Positions 34,805 through 42,871 of a stretch of 64,000 nt of DNA are shown here, one piece after another. Source of the stretch: Chitinophagaceae bacterium. GTDB taxonomy: Bacteria; Bacteroidota; Bacteroidia; Chitinophagales; Chitinophagaceae. The notes under the pieces were generated by a model. The model worked only from the letters and a program-made list of their open reading frames with translations. It did not search any database and was not told the DNA's origin. Location of the stretch: positions 1-64,000 of the forward strand of contig CANBQT010000003.1 of assembly GCA_947371755.1 (NCBI GenBank). Direction: 5' to 3'. The position numbers and the translations under genes are program-made. The first letter of the stretch is position 1, and every line of letters starts with the position of its first letter.

Positions 34805-35617
34805 TTATACACTCACATTGAATTCACGAAGTGCATCGTTCAAACTGGTCTTTAAATCGGTACTTGGTTTGCGCGTTCCAATAATCAAGGCACAGTTAAC
34901 ATGAAATTCACCTGCTGGAAATTGTTTTGGATAAGTTCCCGGTATCACTACGCTTCTTGCTGGAACCCGTCCTTTGTATTCGATAGGTTCTGGTCCGCTT
35001 ACATCAATAATCTTAGTTGATTTAGTCAACACTACATTGGCGCCCAATACGGCTTCTTTTTCTACGATAACACCTTCTACCACAATAGCCCGGCTTCCCA
35101 GAAAACAACCGTCTTCGATAATTACTGGACTTGCTTGCAAGGGCTCTAAAACGCCACCAATACCTACTCCACCACTTAAGTGAACACCTTTTCCAATTTG
35201 AGCACAACTACCTACAGTTGCCCATGTATCCACCATAGTGCCTTCATCTACATACGCACCGATATTTACATAACTAGGCATTAATACCACGTTTTTCGCC
35301 AAATAAGCGCCATATCGGGCTACCGCATGGGGAACTGCGCGAACACCTAGTTCTTTATAGTTACTTTTCAATAACATCTTATCATAAAACTCAAATGGAG
35401 CCAATTCCCAGGTTTGCATTTGCTGAATCCCGAAATATAGTAAAATGGCTTGTTTCACCCATTCGTTAACCACCCAACCATTTTCAGTTGGTGCAGCGGT
35501 TCTAAGGCGACCTTTATCTACTTCTTCAATAACTGCTCTGATTGCATCTGTGTACTTTTGATCCTTTAAAAGTTCACGATTATCCCATGCTTCCAGAATC
35601 ATTGCTTGTAATGACAT
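34805..35617 (-). CDS. dapD: 2,3,4,5-tetrahydropyridine-2,6-dicarboxylate N-succinyltransferase
   Basis: 270 residues from the ATG at 35617 (MSLQAMILEAWDNRELL). The frame reaches back to 35647, but a -7 box (35632-35639) lies inside that extension, and family members begin at the shorter point. The left-handed beta-helix is shown by hexapeptide repeats (VPSYVNIGAYVDEGTMVDTWATVGSCAQIG, GGVLEPLQASPVIIEDGCFLGS). It adds succinyl-CoA to tetrahydrodipicolinate in lysine and meso-diaminopimelate synthesis, in the cytoplasm. An EamA transporter follows. Confidence 0.93.
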   Translation of the reverse strand: MSLQAMILEAWDNRELLKDQKYTDAIRAVIEEVDKGRLRTAAPTENGWVVNEWVKQAILLYFGIQQMQTWELAPFEFYDKMLLKSNYKELGVRAVPHAVARYGAYLAKNVVLMPSYVNIGAYVDEGTMVDTWATVGSCAQIGKGVHLSGGVGIGGVLEPLQASPVIIEDGCFLGSRAIVVEGVIVEKEAVLGANVVLTKSTKIIDVSGPEPIEYKGRVPARSVVIPGTYPKQFPAGEFHVNCALIIGTRKPSTDLKTSLNDALREFNVSV

Positions 35618-35631
35618 GCTCAATTTTTTTG

Positions 35632-35639
35632 CAAACATA
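35632..35639 (-). promoter_or_regulatory. -7 promoter box (TATGTTTG) of dapD
   Basis: Minus-strand TATGTTTG, 14 bases upstream of the ATG at 35617. It decides that start over the one at 35647. Confidence 0.5.
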
Positions 35640-35830
35640 AGTTTCAAAGCTTAGAATTAGGCAAATGCTAAGCAGGAATCATAAAGGAATATATATCAAA
35701 ACTGCATTTAGTCTTTTAAATATCAACCTTCCATTCTTAAGTCAAGAAAATTAAAAAAAGATTAAAAATATATACTCTAAAGCTTGTTATTGTGGATTTT
35801 ATTTTGCAACTTAATAGTATAATATTTAAT

Positions 35831-36046
35831 ATGAACAGGGTTATTTTAGACGTACCGTCCGGTAAAATGAAACCATTTCTCCTTGCAGTTAAGAATTTGG
35901 GGATTAACAGGAATTCCATTCAATTAAAAGAAGTAAAACGTAGACACCATCAAAACAGAGGTACATTATTTACGCTTCACAAAATATCGGCCAGTTTTAT
36001 TTTATTCGACTGGGAATATTTTAGTAATGAATTAGAATATGAATGA
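35831..36046 (+). CDS. Small conserved-looking protein of unknown function
   Basis: 71 residues from the ATG at 35831; a GTG at 35792 would add 13 less plausible residues. The sequence MNRVILDVPSGKMKPFLLAV then NLGINRNSIQLKEVKRRHHQNRGT shows a beta-strand, a helix and a basic patch (KRRHHQNR), followed by hydrophobic and acidic ends. Such small basic proteins can be antitoxin-like or nucleic-acid binding, but no toxin is adjacent. TATAAT-like sequence lies just upstream. No family assigned. Confidence 0.45.
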   Translation: MNRVILDVPSGKMKPFLLAVKNLGINRNSIQLKEVKRRHHQNRGTLFTLHKISASFILFDWEYFSNELEYE

Positions 36047-36086
36047 TGATTGCCTTTACTTATAGTGAAGCAACATATTTATTGAG

Positions 36087-36094
36087 TAAATTTG
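36087..36094 (+). promoter_or_regulatory. -7 promoter box (TAAATTTG) just before the GT9 gene
   Basis: TAAATTTG ends 4 bases before the ATG at 36099, so transcription would begin at or next to the start codon. Confidence 0.5.
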
Positions 36095-36098
36095 TAGG

Positions 36099-37100
36099 AT
36101 GCAAAAGATCCTAGTGATTCAAACTGCTTTTATTGGGGATGTTGTTTTAGTAACAGGGTTATTAGAAGATTTGCATATCCAATACCCTAATGCTGTTATT
36201 GACATCCTCCTGCGAAAGGGAAACGAAACATTATTTCATGAACACCCTTTTATCAATGAAGTATTGATTTGGAATAAAAAAGAGCATAAATACTTCAACC
36301 TTTTTAAAATCATTCAACAAATCAGAGAGATTCAATACGATCTCGTTATCAATGTACAACGCTTTGCTGCAACGGGTTTGATCACAGTTTTATCAGGGGC
36401 CAAAGAAACGATAGGTTTTGATAAGAATCCTTTTAGTCATTTGTTTACAAAGCGAATTCCTCACGTTTTTAGTAAGGGTGAAATAGTGTTACATGAAGTG
36501 GAAAGAAATTTTAAATTGATTGAGGATGCCACACATATTCAAGCATCCAATCCTAAATTATATCCATCTCTTACAGATCAAGCGGCTATTGCCATTTTAA
36601 CTCATCAACCCTATATCTGCATTGCTCCTGCTTCGGTTTGGTTTACCAAACAATTTCCAATTATAAAATGGATTGAATTTTTACAAGTCATTCCGGATAA
36701 GTATCAAATTTACTTATTGGGAGCGCCGTCGGATAAATCATTATGTAAAGAAATCATGGATGCTCTACCAGAAAAAAATATTAGCGTACTGGCGGGTAAA
36801 TTAAATTTTTTAGAGTCGGCTGCCTTGATGGAAAAAGCTGTCATGAATTATGTAAACGATTCAGCACCCATGCACTTCGCTTCAGCCGTAAATGCTCCTG
36901 TAACTGCCATTTACTGTTCAACCATACCGGCATTTGGCTATGGTCCACTTTCAAGCAAAAGTAGCATCGTTGAAATTCTAGAGCCTTTAGTTTGCAGGCC
37001 ATGTGGCTTACATGGTAAGAAAGCTTGTCCGGAAACCCATTTTAATTGTGCCATGAAAATCAGGAATGAACAGTTACTTGTTTCATTGCCGAATGATTAG
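36099..37100 (+). CDS. Glycosyltransferase family 9 (heptosyltransferase-like)
   Basis: 333 residues, GT-B fold. The N-terminal KILVIQTAFIGDVVLVTGLLEDL is the ADP-heptose heptosyltransferase signature; YICIAPASVWFTKQFPIIKW and NDSAPMHFASAVNAPVTAIY are the nucleotide-sugar-binding C-terminal half. A CxxC-rich tail (VCRPCGLHGKKACPETHFNC) is common in Bacteroidota members. It probably adds a heptose or other sugar to the lipopolysaccharide core at the inner membrane. kdsA, for Kdo synthesis, is elsewhere in the window (62343). Confidence 0.88.
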   Translation: MQKILVIQTAFIGDVVLVTGLLEDLHIQYPNAVIDILLRKGNETLFHEHPFINEVLIWNKKEHKYFNLFKIIQQIREIQYDLVINVQRFAATGLITVLSGAKETIGFDKNPFSHLFTKRIPHVFSKGEIVLHEVERNFKLIEDATHIQASNPKLYPSLTDQAAIAILTHQPYICIAPASVWFTKQFPIIKWIEFLQVIPDKYQIYLLGAPSDKSLCKEIMDALPEKNISVLAGKLNFLESAALMEKAVMNYVNDSAPMHFASAVNAPVTAIYCSTIPAFGYGPLSSKSSIVEILEPLVCRPCGLHGKKACPETHFNCAMKIRNEQLLVSLPND

Positions 37101-37113
37101 GCAGAAAGCTTAT

Positions 37114-37121
37114 TACATTTG
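37114..37121 (+). promoter_or_regulatory. -7 promoter box (TACATTTG) just before the CCA-adding enzyme gene
   Basis: TACATTTG ends 6 bases before the ATG at 37128; a leaderless or almost leaderless transcript is expected. Confidence 0.5.
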
Positions 37122-37127
37122 TAACAG

Positions 37128-38552
37128 ATGCAGATACCTTGTTCCACTATAGAAAGAGCCATTTTTGATAAAATCGCATTTGCAGCAGAAGAATTGCAGT
37201 TGCCTACCTATTTGATTGGGGGCTTTGTTCGTGATAAGATTATTGGACGTAACACCAAGGATGCAGATATTGTTTGCCTGGGCGATGGTATTGCATTAGC
37301 ACATCGAGTGGCTGAATTATTTGATCCTCGTCCTACTGTTGCTTATTTCAAAAATTTTGGTACTGCACAGATCAAATTACCAGCATTTGAAATTGAGTTT
37401 GTAGGTGCTAGAAAAGAGAGTTATCAACCCAACAGCAGAAAACCCAGGGTAGAGACCGGCACTTTAGAAGATGATCAAAATAGACGCGACTTTACCATCA
37501 ATGCACTTGCTATTAGTTTAAATAAAGCTGACTACGGAGTATTAATCGATCCTTTTAATGGGTTAGAGGCGATTGAGCAGAAGTTGATTAAAACACCCTT
37601 ATTACCCGAACAAACATTTAGTGACGACCCACTTCGAATGATGAGGGCGATTCGGTTTGCCTGTCAGCTCAATTTTACGATTGTTCCTGAAACACTTGAC
37701 GCCATTAAAGCTCAGGCAGATAGAATTAAAATTGTTTCACAGGAACGCATCACAGATGAGTTGAATAAGATCATGCTTTGTGATAAGCCTTCCATTGGAT
37801 GGGACCTGTTATATCAAACAAACCTTTTGTCGATCATCTTTCCTCAAATGGTGGATCTGCAAGGGGCAGAATATATCGATGGGAAGGGACACAAAGATAA
37901 TTTTTATCATACGCTACAGGTTATTGACAATATCTCTGAACATACCAATGATCTTTGGCTACGTTGGGCAGCTTTATTGCATGATATAGGCAAACCAGCT
38001 ACCAAACAATTTGAAGAGGGGCATGGGTGGACCTTTCATGGGCATGAAATGGTGGGTGCCAGAATGGTTCCCAAAATATTTACCCGATTGAAATTGCCAT
38101 TGAACGAGAAAATGAAATTTGTGCAAAAATTAGTGGCTTTGCACCTGCGTCCCATTAGTTTAACCAATGAAAATATTACTGATAGCGCCGTTCGCAGGTT
38201 GTTATTTGAAGCTGGGGAAGATATTGAGGCACTGATGTTATTGTGTGCGGCCGACATCACCAGTAAAAACAAGTATAAGGTAAAACGTTACCTGCAAAAC
38301 TTCGAAATGGTGAAGCAGCGTATGAAAGAAGTTGAGGAGAATGACCAAATGCGCAATTGGCAGCCTCCTATTACTGGAAGTATGATCATGGATCATTTTG
38401 GATTAACACCCGGGAGAAACGTAGGTTTAATAAAGGATGCCATCAGAGAAGCAATATTAGATGGGTTGATTCCAAACGATTATGAGGCCGCATTTAGCTT
38501 TATGTTGCAAAAAGCAGCTGAGTTGAATATAAGTGTTCCGAATAAATCTTAA
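37128..38552 (+). CDS. CCA tRNA nucleotidyltransferase / poly(A) polymerase-family protein with HD domain
   Basis: 474 residues. The class II head carries [22 protein letters not shown] (catalytic DxD), the [13 protein letters not shown] motif and [14 protein letters not shown]. An HD domain follows ([31 protein letters not shown]). It repairs or adds the 3' CCA end of tRNAs, consistent with the tRNA-Leu here not encoding CCA. Whether it adds all of CCA or shares the work with an A-adding enzyme cannot be read. Confidence 0.9.
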   Translation: MQIPCSTIERAIFDKIAFAAEELQLPTYLIGGFVRDKIIGRNTKDADIVCLGDGIALAHRVAELFDPRPTVAYFKNFGTAQIKLPAFEIEFVGARKESYQPNSRKPRVETGTLEDDQNRRDFTINALAISLNKADYGVLIDPFNGLEAIEQKLIKTPLLPEQTFSDDPLRMMRAIRFACQLNFTIVPETLDAIKAQADRIKIVSQERITDELNKIMLCDKPSIGWDLLYQTNLLSIIFPQMVDLQGAEYIDGKGHKDNFYHTLQVIDNISEHTNDLWLRWAALLHDIGKPATKQFEEGHGWTFHGHEMVGARMVPKIFTRLKLPLNEKMKFVQKLVALHLRPISLTNENITDSAVRRLLFEAGEDIEALMLLCAADITSKNKYKVKRYLQNFEMVKQRMKEVEENDQMRNWQPPITGSMIMDHFGLTPGRNVGLIKDAIREAILDGLIPNDYEAAFSFMLQKAAELNISVPNKS

Positions 38553-38646
38553 ATTCTTTCGTTTCTAAAAACTTACTTGCTTAATTTGCATACTTTCCTG
38601 TTAAGGAGCTTTTAAAATAATTACACTAATTAATATTCTATCATTA

Positions 38647-39219
38647 ATGGCTGTTTTAAAATTTAGGATTTATCTGGAAGAAGATGATGCTGTTTATAGA
38701 GATATAGTGATTAAGCATACTCAAAATTTTCAGGAGTTGCATCTTGCTATATTGAAATCCTTCGAGTTTGATAATAAACATCAGGCTACATTTTACAGGA
38801 GCAACGACAACTGGCTTCGGGGAAGAGAAATTAGCGTGGAAAAATATGATAAAAAATATCCTGTTGAACCCTTGCTAATGTCTGAAACAACCATTGGTAG
38901 TGAGATCCGTGACACAAATCAGAAATTTGTGTATGTCTATGATTTCGCAAAGAACTGGACCTTCTTAGTTGAATTGATCAACGTGAGTAAAGAAGAGAAT
39001 AGTAAGTTGCAATATCCAGTGATAACTAGAACAGAAGGAATTGGACCACAACAGTACGGAACTAAGAGCCTTTTAGGAGATAAATTCGCAGACATTGAAG
39101 AAAAATATGACCTGAATGAAGCAATAGATGGTTTCGGTGAAGAAGGTGACGAATCAGAAAGTTCAGATACCGATGAAGAGGCTGAAAACGAAGAAGGTCA
39201 TGATGAAGAAGCATTTTAA
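38647..39219 (+). CDS. pRiA4b ORF-3-like domain protein with acidic tail
   Basis: 190 residues. Residues about 1-130 match the plasmid pRiA4b ORF-3 / IS1096 TnpR-like domain (LKFRIYLEEDDAVYRDIVI, FVYVYDFAKNWTFLVELI). The last 35 residues are strongly acidic (DESESSDTDEEAENEEGHDEE). The fold is common in bacterial chromosomes; despite the name it is not a transposase here and no inverted repeats flank it. The function of the family is unknown. It lies between the CCA enzyme and miaA and ends in a terminator. Confidence 0.75.
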   Translation: MAVLKFRIYLEEDDAVYRDIVIKHTQNFQELHLAILKSFEFDNKHQATFYRSNDNWLRGREISVEKYDKKYPVEPLLMSETTIGSEIRDTNQKFVYVYDFAKNWTFLVELINVSKEENSKLQYPVITRTEGIGPQQYGTKSLLGDKFADIEEKYDLNEAIDGFGEEGDESESSDTDEEAENEEGHDEEAF

Positions 39220-39240
39220 TAGTCTTGTAATATCATTCAG

Positions 39241-39270
39241 GAAGACCAATCCCCCAAAGGGTTGGTCTTC
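39241..39270 (+). terminator. Rho-independent terminator
   Basis: GAAGACCAATCC (39241-39252), loop CCCAAA, GGGTTGGTCTTC (39259-39270), one T-G pair, followed by TTTG. Confidence 0.75.
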
Positions 39271-39287
39271 TTTGTAAATAGCAGCAA

Positions 39288-40190
39288 ATGGCTGATCAGG
39301 TAAATACTATTTATATTATTTGTGGTCCTACCGCAGTTGGTAAAACTGCGTTTGCGATTGCATTGGCAGAACATTTGCAAACAGAAATCATTTCAGCTGA
39401 TTCCAGGCAATGTTTTTCGGAGTTAGGAATTGCCGTAGCAAAACCGTCCCAGGAAGAATTAAAAAAAGTAACGCATTATTTTATTAATTCCCATTCCATT
39501 CATGAAGAACTCAATGCAGGACAATTTGAAAATTATGCATTACAAAAAGTAGTATCTATTTTTCAATCCCATCAAACTGCTGTAATGGTGGGCGGTACTG
39601 GTTTGTACATTAAAGCCTTTTGCGAAGGGATGGATGAAATGCCCATTATCAATCCATTGATCAGGGAAGCCATCAAACAAGCTTATTCATCAAATGGGAT
39701 ACAATGGTTACAGTCGCAAATTGCAAAAGAAGACCCTCAATTCTGGCAACAAGCTGAACAAGATAACCCGCAACGTTTAATGCGTGCATTGGAAATGATT
39801 CGAAGTACTGGTATTTCTATAACAGCATTCAGAAAATCTGAGAAAAAAAACAGACCATTTCAAATAGTAAAGATTGGACTGGAATTGCCCCGTGAAATAC
39901 TCAATCAAAGGATCAATCAAAGAGTTGATTGGATGGTAAATGCAGGGTTAATAAAGGAAGCAGAACAATTATTTCCTTTTCGAAAGAATAATGCTTTACA
40001 AACTGTAGGTTATCAGGAACTATTCGATTATCTGGAAGGAAAGATCCCTCTTGAAAAAGCCATCGAATTAATCAAACAGCATACACGCCAATACGCAAAG
40101 CGTCAAATGACCTGGTTCAAAAAAGATACTGAAATTAAATGGTTCGATGCGAGAACGGTGGAAGTGGAAAAAGTAAAAATTAAAAAGTAA
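39288..40190 (+). CDS. miaA: tRNA dimethylallyltransferase
   Basis: 300 residues, usual length. The P-loop GPTAVGKTAFAIALAE, SADSRQCFSELGIAVAKPS and VGGTGLYIKAFCEG are diagnostic. It transfers a dimethylallyl group to A37 of tRNAs reading U-starting codons. The final codons (VEKVKIKK) are written in AAAAAGT-type heptamers (40168-40195), which run across the stop codon: the repeat has set the C-terminal sequence. Confidence 0.94.
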   Translation: MADQVNTIYIICGPTAVGKTAFAIALAEHLQTEIISADSRQCFSELGIAVAKPSQEELKKVTHYFINSHSIHEELNAGQFENYALQKVVSIFQSHQTAVMVGGTGLYIKAFCEGMDEMPIINPLIREAIKQAYSSNGIQWLQSQIAKEDPQFWQQAEQDNPQRLMRALEMIRSTGISITAFRKSEKKNRPFQIVKIGLELPREILNQRINQRVDWMVNAGLIKEAEQLFPFRKNNALQTVGYQELFDYLEGKIPLEKAIELIKQHTRQYAKRQMTWFKKDTEIKWFDARTVEVEKVKIKK

Positions 40191-40195
40191 AAAGT
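40168..40195. repeat. Four AAAAAGT-type heptamers across the miaA stop
   Basis: AAAAAGT, AAAAATT, AAAAAGT, AAAAAGT in a row (40168-40195). The same heptamer forms the large array at 58837-58899. Confidence 0.6.
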
Positions 40196-40198
40196 TAT

Positions 40199-40322
40199 AT
40201 CCCCTCTTGGGAGGGGCGCCGAATGAAGTGAGTGCAGGGGTGGGTAAAATCATTCTCTTAGAAGTTTTCACCCACCCCATGATTTCGCTTACGCAAAATC
40301 ATTTCCCCTCCTCGGAGGGGAT
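40199..40322. repeat. MITE-like palindromic intergenic element with self-complementary ends
   Basis: The ends are similar inverted repeats: ATCCCCTCTTGGGAGGGG (40199-40216) and CCCCTCCTCGGAGGGGAT (40305-40322), each also a palindrome. Between them GGGGTGGGT (40237-40245) pairs with ACCCACCCC (40270-40278), and ATGATTTCGC..GCAAAATCAT (40279-40302) forms another hairpin. No gene is inside and no target duplication is obvious. A related palindrome occurs at 59042-59067. It fills the gap between the convergent miaA and porin genes. Confidence 0.6.
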
Positions 40323-40343
40323 TTTTGAATATCTTTCTTAAGT

Positions 40344-41876
40344 TTAAAATTTAAACCCAACCGTCATCATCACTGTTCCTCTTGCTCCTGTTTGTGTAGC
40401 GAAAGTATTGGGCTTGTCGTTTAAGCGATATGCAAACTGAACATCTTTTTGAAAAGCATGCGCATAACTAAGATCAATGAACATACCATGGTTTCTATAG
40501 CCCAATCCACCACTAGCTACAATTTTATTCGCGATTAAATTCGCATCAGCATAGGGACTACCATAAAAACCTCCACCCAGACGTACCATCCAAACATTGA
40601 ACTTTAATTCCCCACCTATTCTGAAATTGAAATTTCCTTTATAATAATCTTTTATCTCATTATTCAAAAGTGTATAATAATCTACTAATGCCTGATCTGA
40701 TTTGTTAGAAGCAGAGAATCTAGAACCTCTATAATTTACATATTCAAGATCAGCGCTAAGGAATGCTTTTTGTCTTCTGGTATCGTTTACTTCTCTGAAA
40801 ACATAACTAGCACTTACTATTGCACGATAAGGTGTGATCAAATTGTATTCGCTTTTACCAGGATTACCACTATTTAAATTACTACTGGATTCACTGATAG
40901 TTTTGGCATAGCTTTCTGTATTGGTGGTCATTGAAGAACTGATCTCATCTCTATAACCCATTACTTGTGGTGTATGAAATGCCAATCCGATTCTCCAATA
41001 ATCAGTGGGTTTATAAATCACACCTAACTTTAGTCCAACCCCAATTCCTCTTGAAGAAAAAGTTTCTTTGTATTCAAAGCTGCTAAAATTATTATTAGGA
41101 TTGTTAGTGGCATCCTTTTCAGTATAGACCAGATCGCGCGTATAATTAATTACAGGTATTACTAGACTTCCACCAACATACATTTTATCATCCATATTAC
41201 CTGCTAATCCTACTGCTATTTCGTGATAGCCTCCCTTTGTAACAGCATCATAAGATTGGTTCACACCAGTTGAGATGGGTACTAAGCTTTGATATCCAGC
41301 TATCGCACCTCCGGGGCCGCCTGAAAAAGTATCAACTAAATAAGTGCGAAATGCCAGTGATGAACCAAATATGTAATTACTTAATGCGGCATTGGTATCT
41401 GCTTTATCACGTGTTAATTCCTCTAAATATTTTTCAGAATAGGAACTCATATTATTGAAGCCGGAAAATTGAATATGATTATTATAATTCGCCACTTGAT
41501 TTACAGAAATAGCAAATGCGCTACTGGTCCATTTCTTTTTATTATTACTCGAAGAGCTTAAGATTAATCCGGTAGCACCATAATTAAAATTATTTTTTTG
41601 AACTCCATTATTGGTGCCTCTATAATCTAATTTGTTATTGTTTAAATTAAAGCCAGGAGAGAATACAAACTCATTGGTTTTGAATAAACCTAAACCTGCA
41701 GGGTTAACGTGGTTGGCAGTGATATCTCCGCCTAATGATCCCATTACACCACCTGTGGCTGTATTTCTTCCAGAGCCATTTTGTGTAAACCAGGCAGTGC
41801 GTAAAGCATCATCTGGTGTTTGTGCAAAAATGGAACTGCCTGAAAGTATAAATAGGATAAGTAAATATTTTTTCAT
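40344..41876 (-). CDS. FadL/OMPP1-like outer-membrane transport protein
   Basis: 510 residues. Signal peptide MKKYLLILFILSGSSIFAQ, then GGVMGSLGGDITANHVNPAGLGLFKTNEFVFSPGF, matching the FadL family N-terminal hatch with NPAGL. The rest is strand-rich and aromatic, ending MMTVGFKF with the terminal Phe expected for BamA-dependent insertion. FadL-type channels pass long-chain fatty acids or other hydrophobic compounds through the outer membrane. It lies 79 bp after a lipoprotein gene on the same strand. Confidence 0.8.
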   Translation of the reverse strand: MKKYLLILFILSGSSIFAQTPDDALRTAWFTQNGSGRNTATGGVMGSLGGDITANHVNPAGLGLFKTNEFVFSPGFNLNNNKLDYRGTNNGVQKNNFNYGATGLILSSSSNNKKKWTSSAFAISVNQVANYNNHIQFSGFNNMSSYSEKYLEELTRDKADTNAALSNYIFGSSLAFRTYLVDTFSGGPGGAIAGYQSLVPISTGVNQSYDAVTKGGYHEIAVGLAGNMDDKMYVGGSLVIPVINYTRDLVYTEKDATNNPNNNFSSFEYKETFSSRGIGVGLKLGVIYKPTDYWRIGLAFHTPQVMGYRDEISSSMTTNTESYAKTISESSSNLNSGNPGKSEYNLITPYRAIVSASYVFREVNDTRRQKAFLSADLEYVNYRGSRFSASNKSDQALVDYYTLLNNEIKDYYKGNFNFRIGGELKFNVWMVRLGGGFYGSPYADANLIANKIVASGGLGYRNHGMFIDLSYAHAFQKDVQFAYRLNDKPNTFATQTGARGTVMMTVGFKF

Positions 41877-41955
41877 GATACTAAGTTTGGGTTATAAGCT
41901 TAGTGTTAGAAATTATCAAATGAAAACTTCTTACACTAAGTGAAAAAACAAATGA

Positions 41956-42735
41956 TTAATTTCTAGTGGTACGTCCAGAACTAGCACTGGTACCAGTACT
42001 CTTAACACCGCCACTGTTGCCACCCGCACTGCTACTTGGAGCCGAGTAACTACTGGTTGAACTGGTTGATCTGCTGCCAGAACTGCTATTATCAAAACTA
42101 CGAACAGCTCTATCATAAGAACCAGAAGGACTGGAACTGCTAAACACTTTTTTTACTAGCGTACTGAAATTGTTAGAATTTGGGGTGCTGTAATTTGTAT
42201 TGCTATAACCCGATTTAGCATTACCAAGATTGTAGCTATTGGTATTTGTATAAGTTTTATTTCTGTAAGCACTAATGGCACTTTCACTTGGTTTGCCCGC
42301 AGTAGCTTTTGGATTATAATAAGTAACTAAAGTGTAATATGGATTGCCCCATGTATAAGTCGGTCTAAAAAATCCTGATCCCCATCCGAAATTCCAATTG
42401 TTATGACCATAATAATTGCTATAACCAATAGAACTATAATAATTGAAATGACTGAAATCGTAACGGCTATCATTCCAGTAACTATAATCATCTAACATAT
42501 TCCAGCGAGAATAATTACCCACTTTCATGCGAAGGAATTGTTCATCTGTACTATTCACATAGTTCTCGTATTGATCTTTCTGAGTCTGATCTTTCACAAT
42601 ATCTACTTTTTCTGCTGCTGGTCTTCCAGGAGAAAAATATACGTCATCTGGCGTTTGGTCTGATTTGTATGCAGTAGAACAACTTGTAACAAATAACCCC
42701 AATCCAAGTAGTGCAAAAAGTAAGCTGTTTTTCAT
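41956..42735 (-). CDS. Lipoprotein with Ser/Gly-rich C-terminus, unknown function
   Basis: 259 residues from the ATG at 42735, which starts a clean lipoprotein signal (MKNSLLFALLGLGLFVTSCS, Cys19); the frame can be extended to 42777 but not sensibly. The middle is Tyr/Asn/Trp-rich (YYSSIGYSNYYGHNNWNFGWG), the last third almost only Ser, Thr, Gly, Asn, Tyr. This looks like a surface-exposed, low-complexity lipoprotein, known from many Bacteroidota. It may be co-transcribed with the FadL-like gene. Confidence 0.7.
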   Translation of the reverse strand: MKNSLLFALLGLGLFVTSCSTAYKSDQTPDDVYFSPGRPAAEKVDIVKDQTQKDQYENYVNSTDEQFLRMKVGNYSRWNMLDDYSYWNDSRYDFSHFNYYSSIGYSNYYGHNNWNFGWGSGFFRPTYTWGNPYYTLVTYYNPKATAGKPSESAISAYRNKTYTNTNSYNLGNAKSGYSNTNYSTPNSNNFSTLVKKVFSSSSPSGSYDRAVRSFDNSSSGSRSTSSTSSYSAPSSSAGGNSGGVKSTGTSASSGRTTRN

Positions 42736-42772
42736 GGTAATAGGTTTGAACGTTAGATAATGTGAAGTTACA

Positions 42773-42780
42773 TACATTTG
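42773..42780 (+). promoter_or_regulatory. -7 promoter box (TACATTTG) of proS
   Basis: TACATTTG, about 92 bases upstream of the proS ATG. Transcription would start near 42786. Confidence 0.45.
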
Positions 42781-42785
42781 CGGAG

Positions 42786-42829
42786 CTTAAGGCATACTCT
42801 AAGTACGACAAATACTCTGCCACCTTAAG
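42786..42829 (+). promoter_or_regulatory. Hairpin in the proS 5' leader
   Basis: CTTAAGG (42786-42792) pairs with CCTTAAG (42823-42829); GGCA and TGCC inside could extend or compete with it. It would be at the very 5' end of the mRNA if the box at 42773 is used. No known riboswitch or T-box motif was recognised. Confidence 0.3.
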
Positions 42830-42871
42830 TTGCTAACTAATGTTTATTTGTTAAAGAAATCACAAAACAAA

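Noticed and set aside
35618-35647. Longer DapD start at 35647
   Set aside because: A -7 promoter box lies within the extra codons and the family begins at the ATG at 35617.
38647-39219. The pRiA4b ORF-3-like gene as a transposon remnant
   Set aside because: No inverted repeats, transposase or target duplication; the fold is common in stable chromosomal genes.
40199-40322. The palindromic element as an intact insertion sequence
   Set aside because: It is about 124 bp, has no gene inside and no clear target duplication; at most a MITE-like or REP-like repeat.
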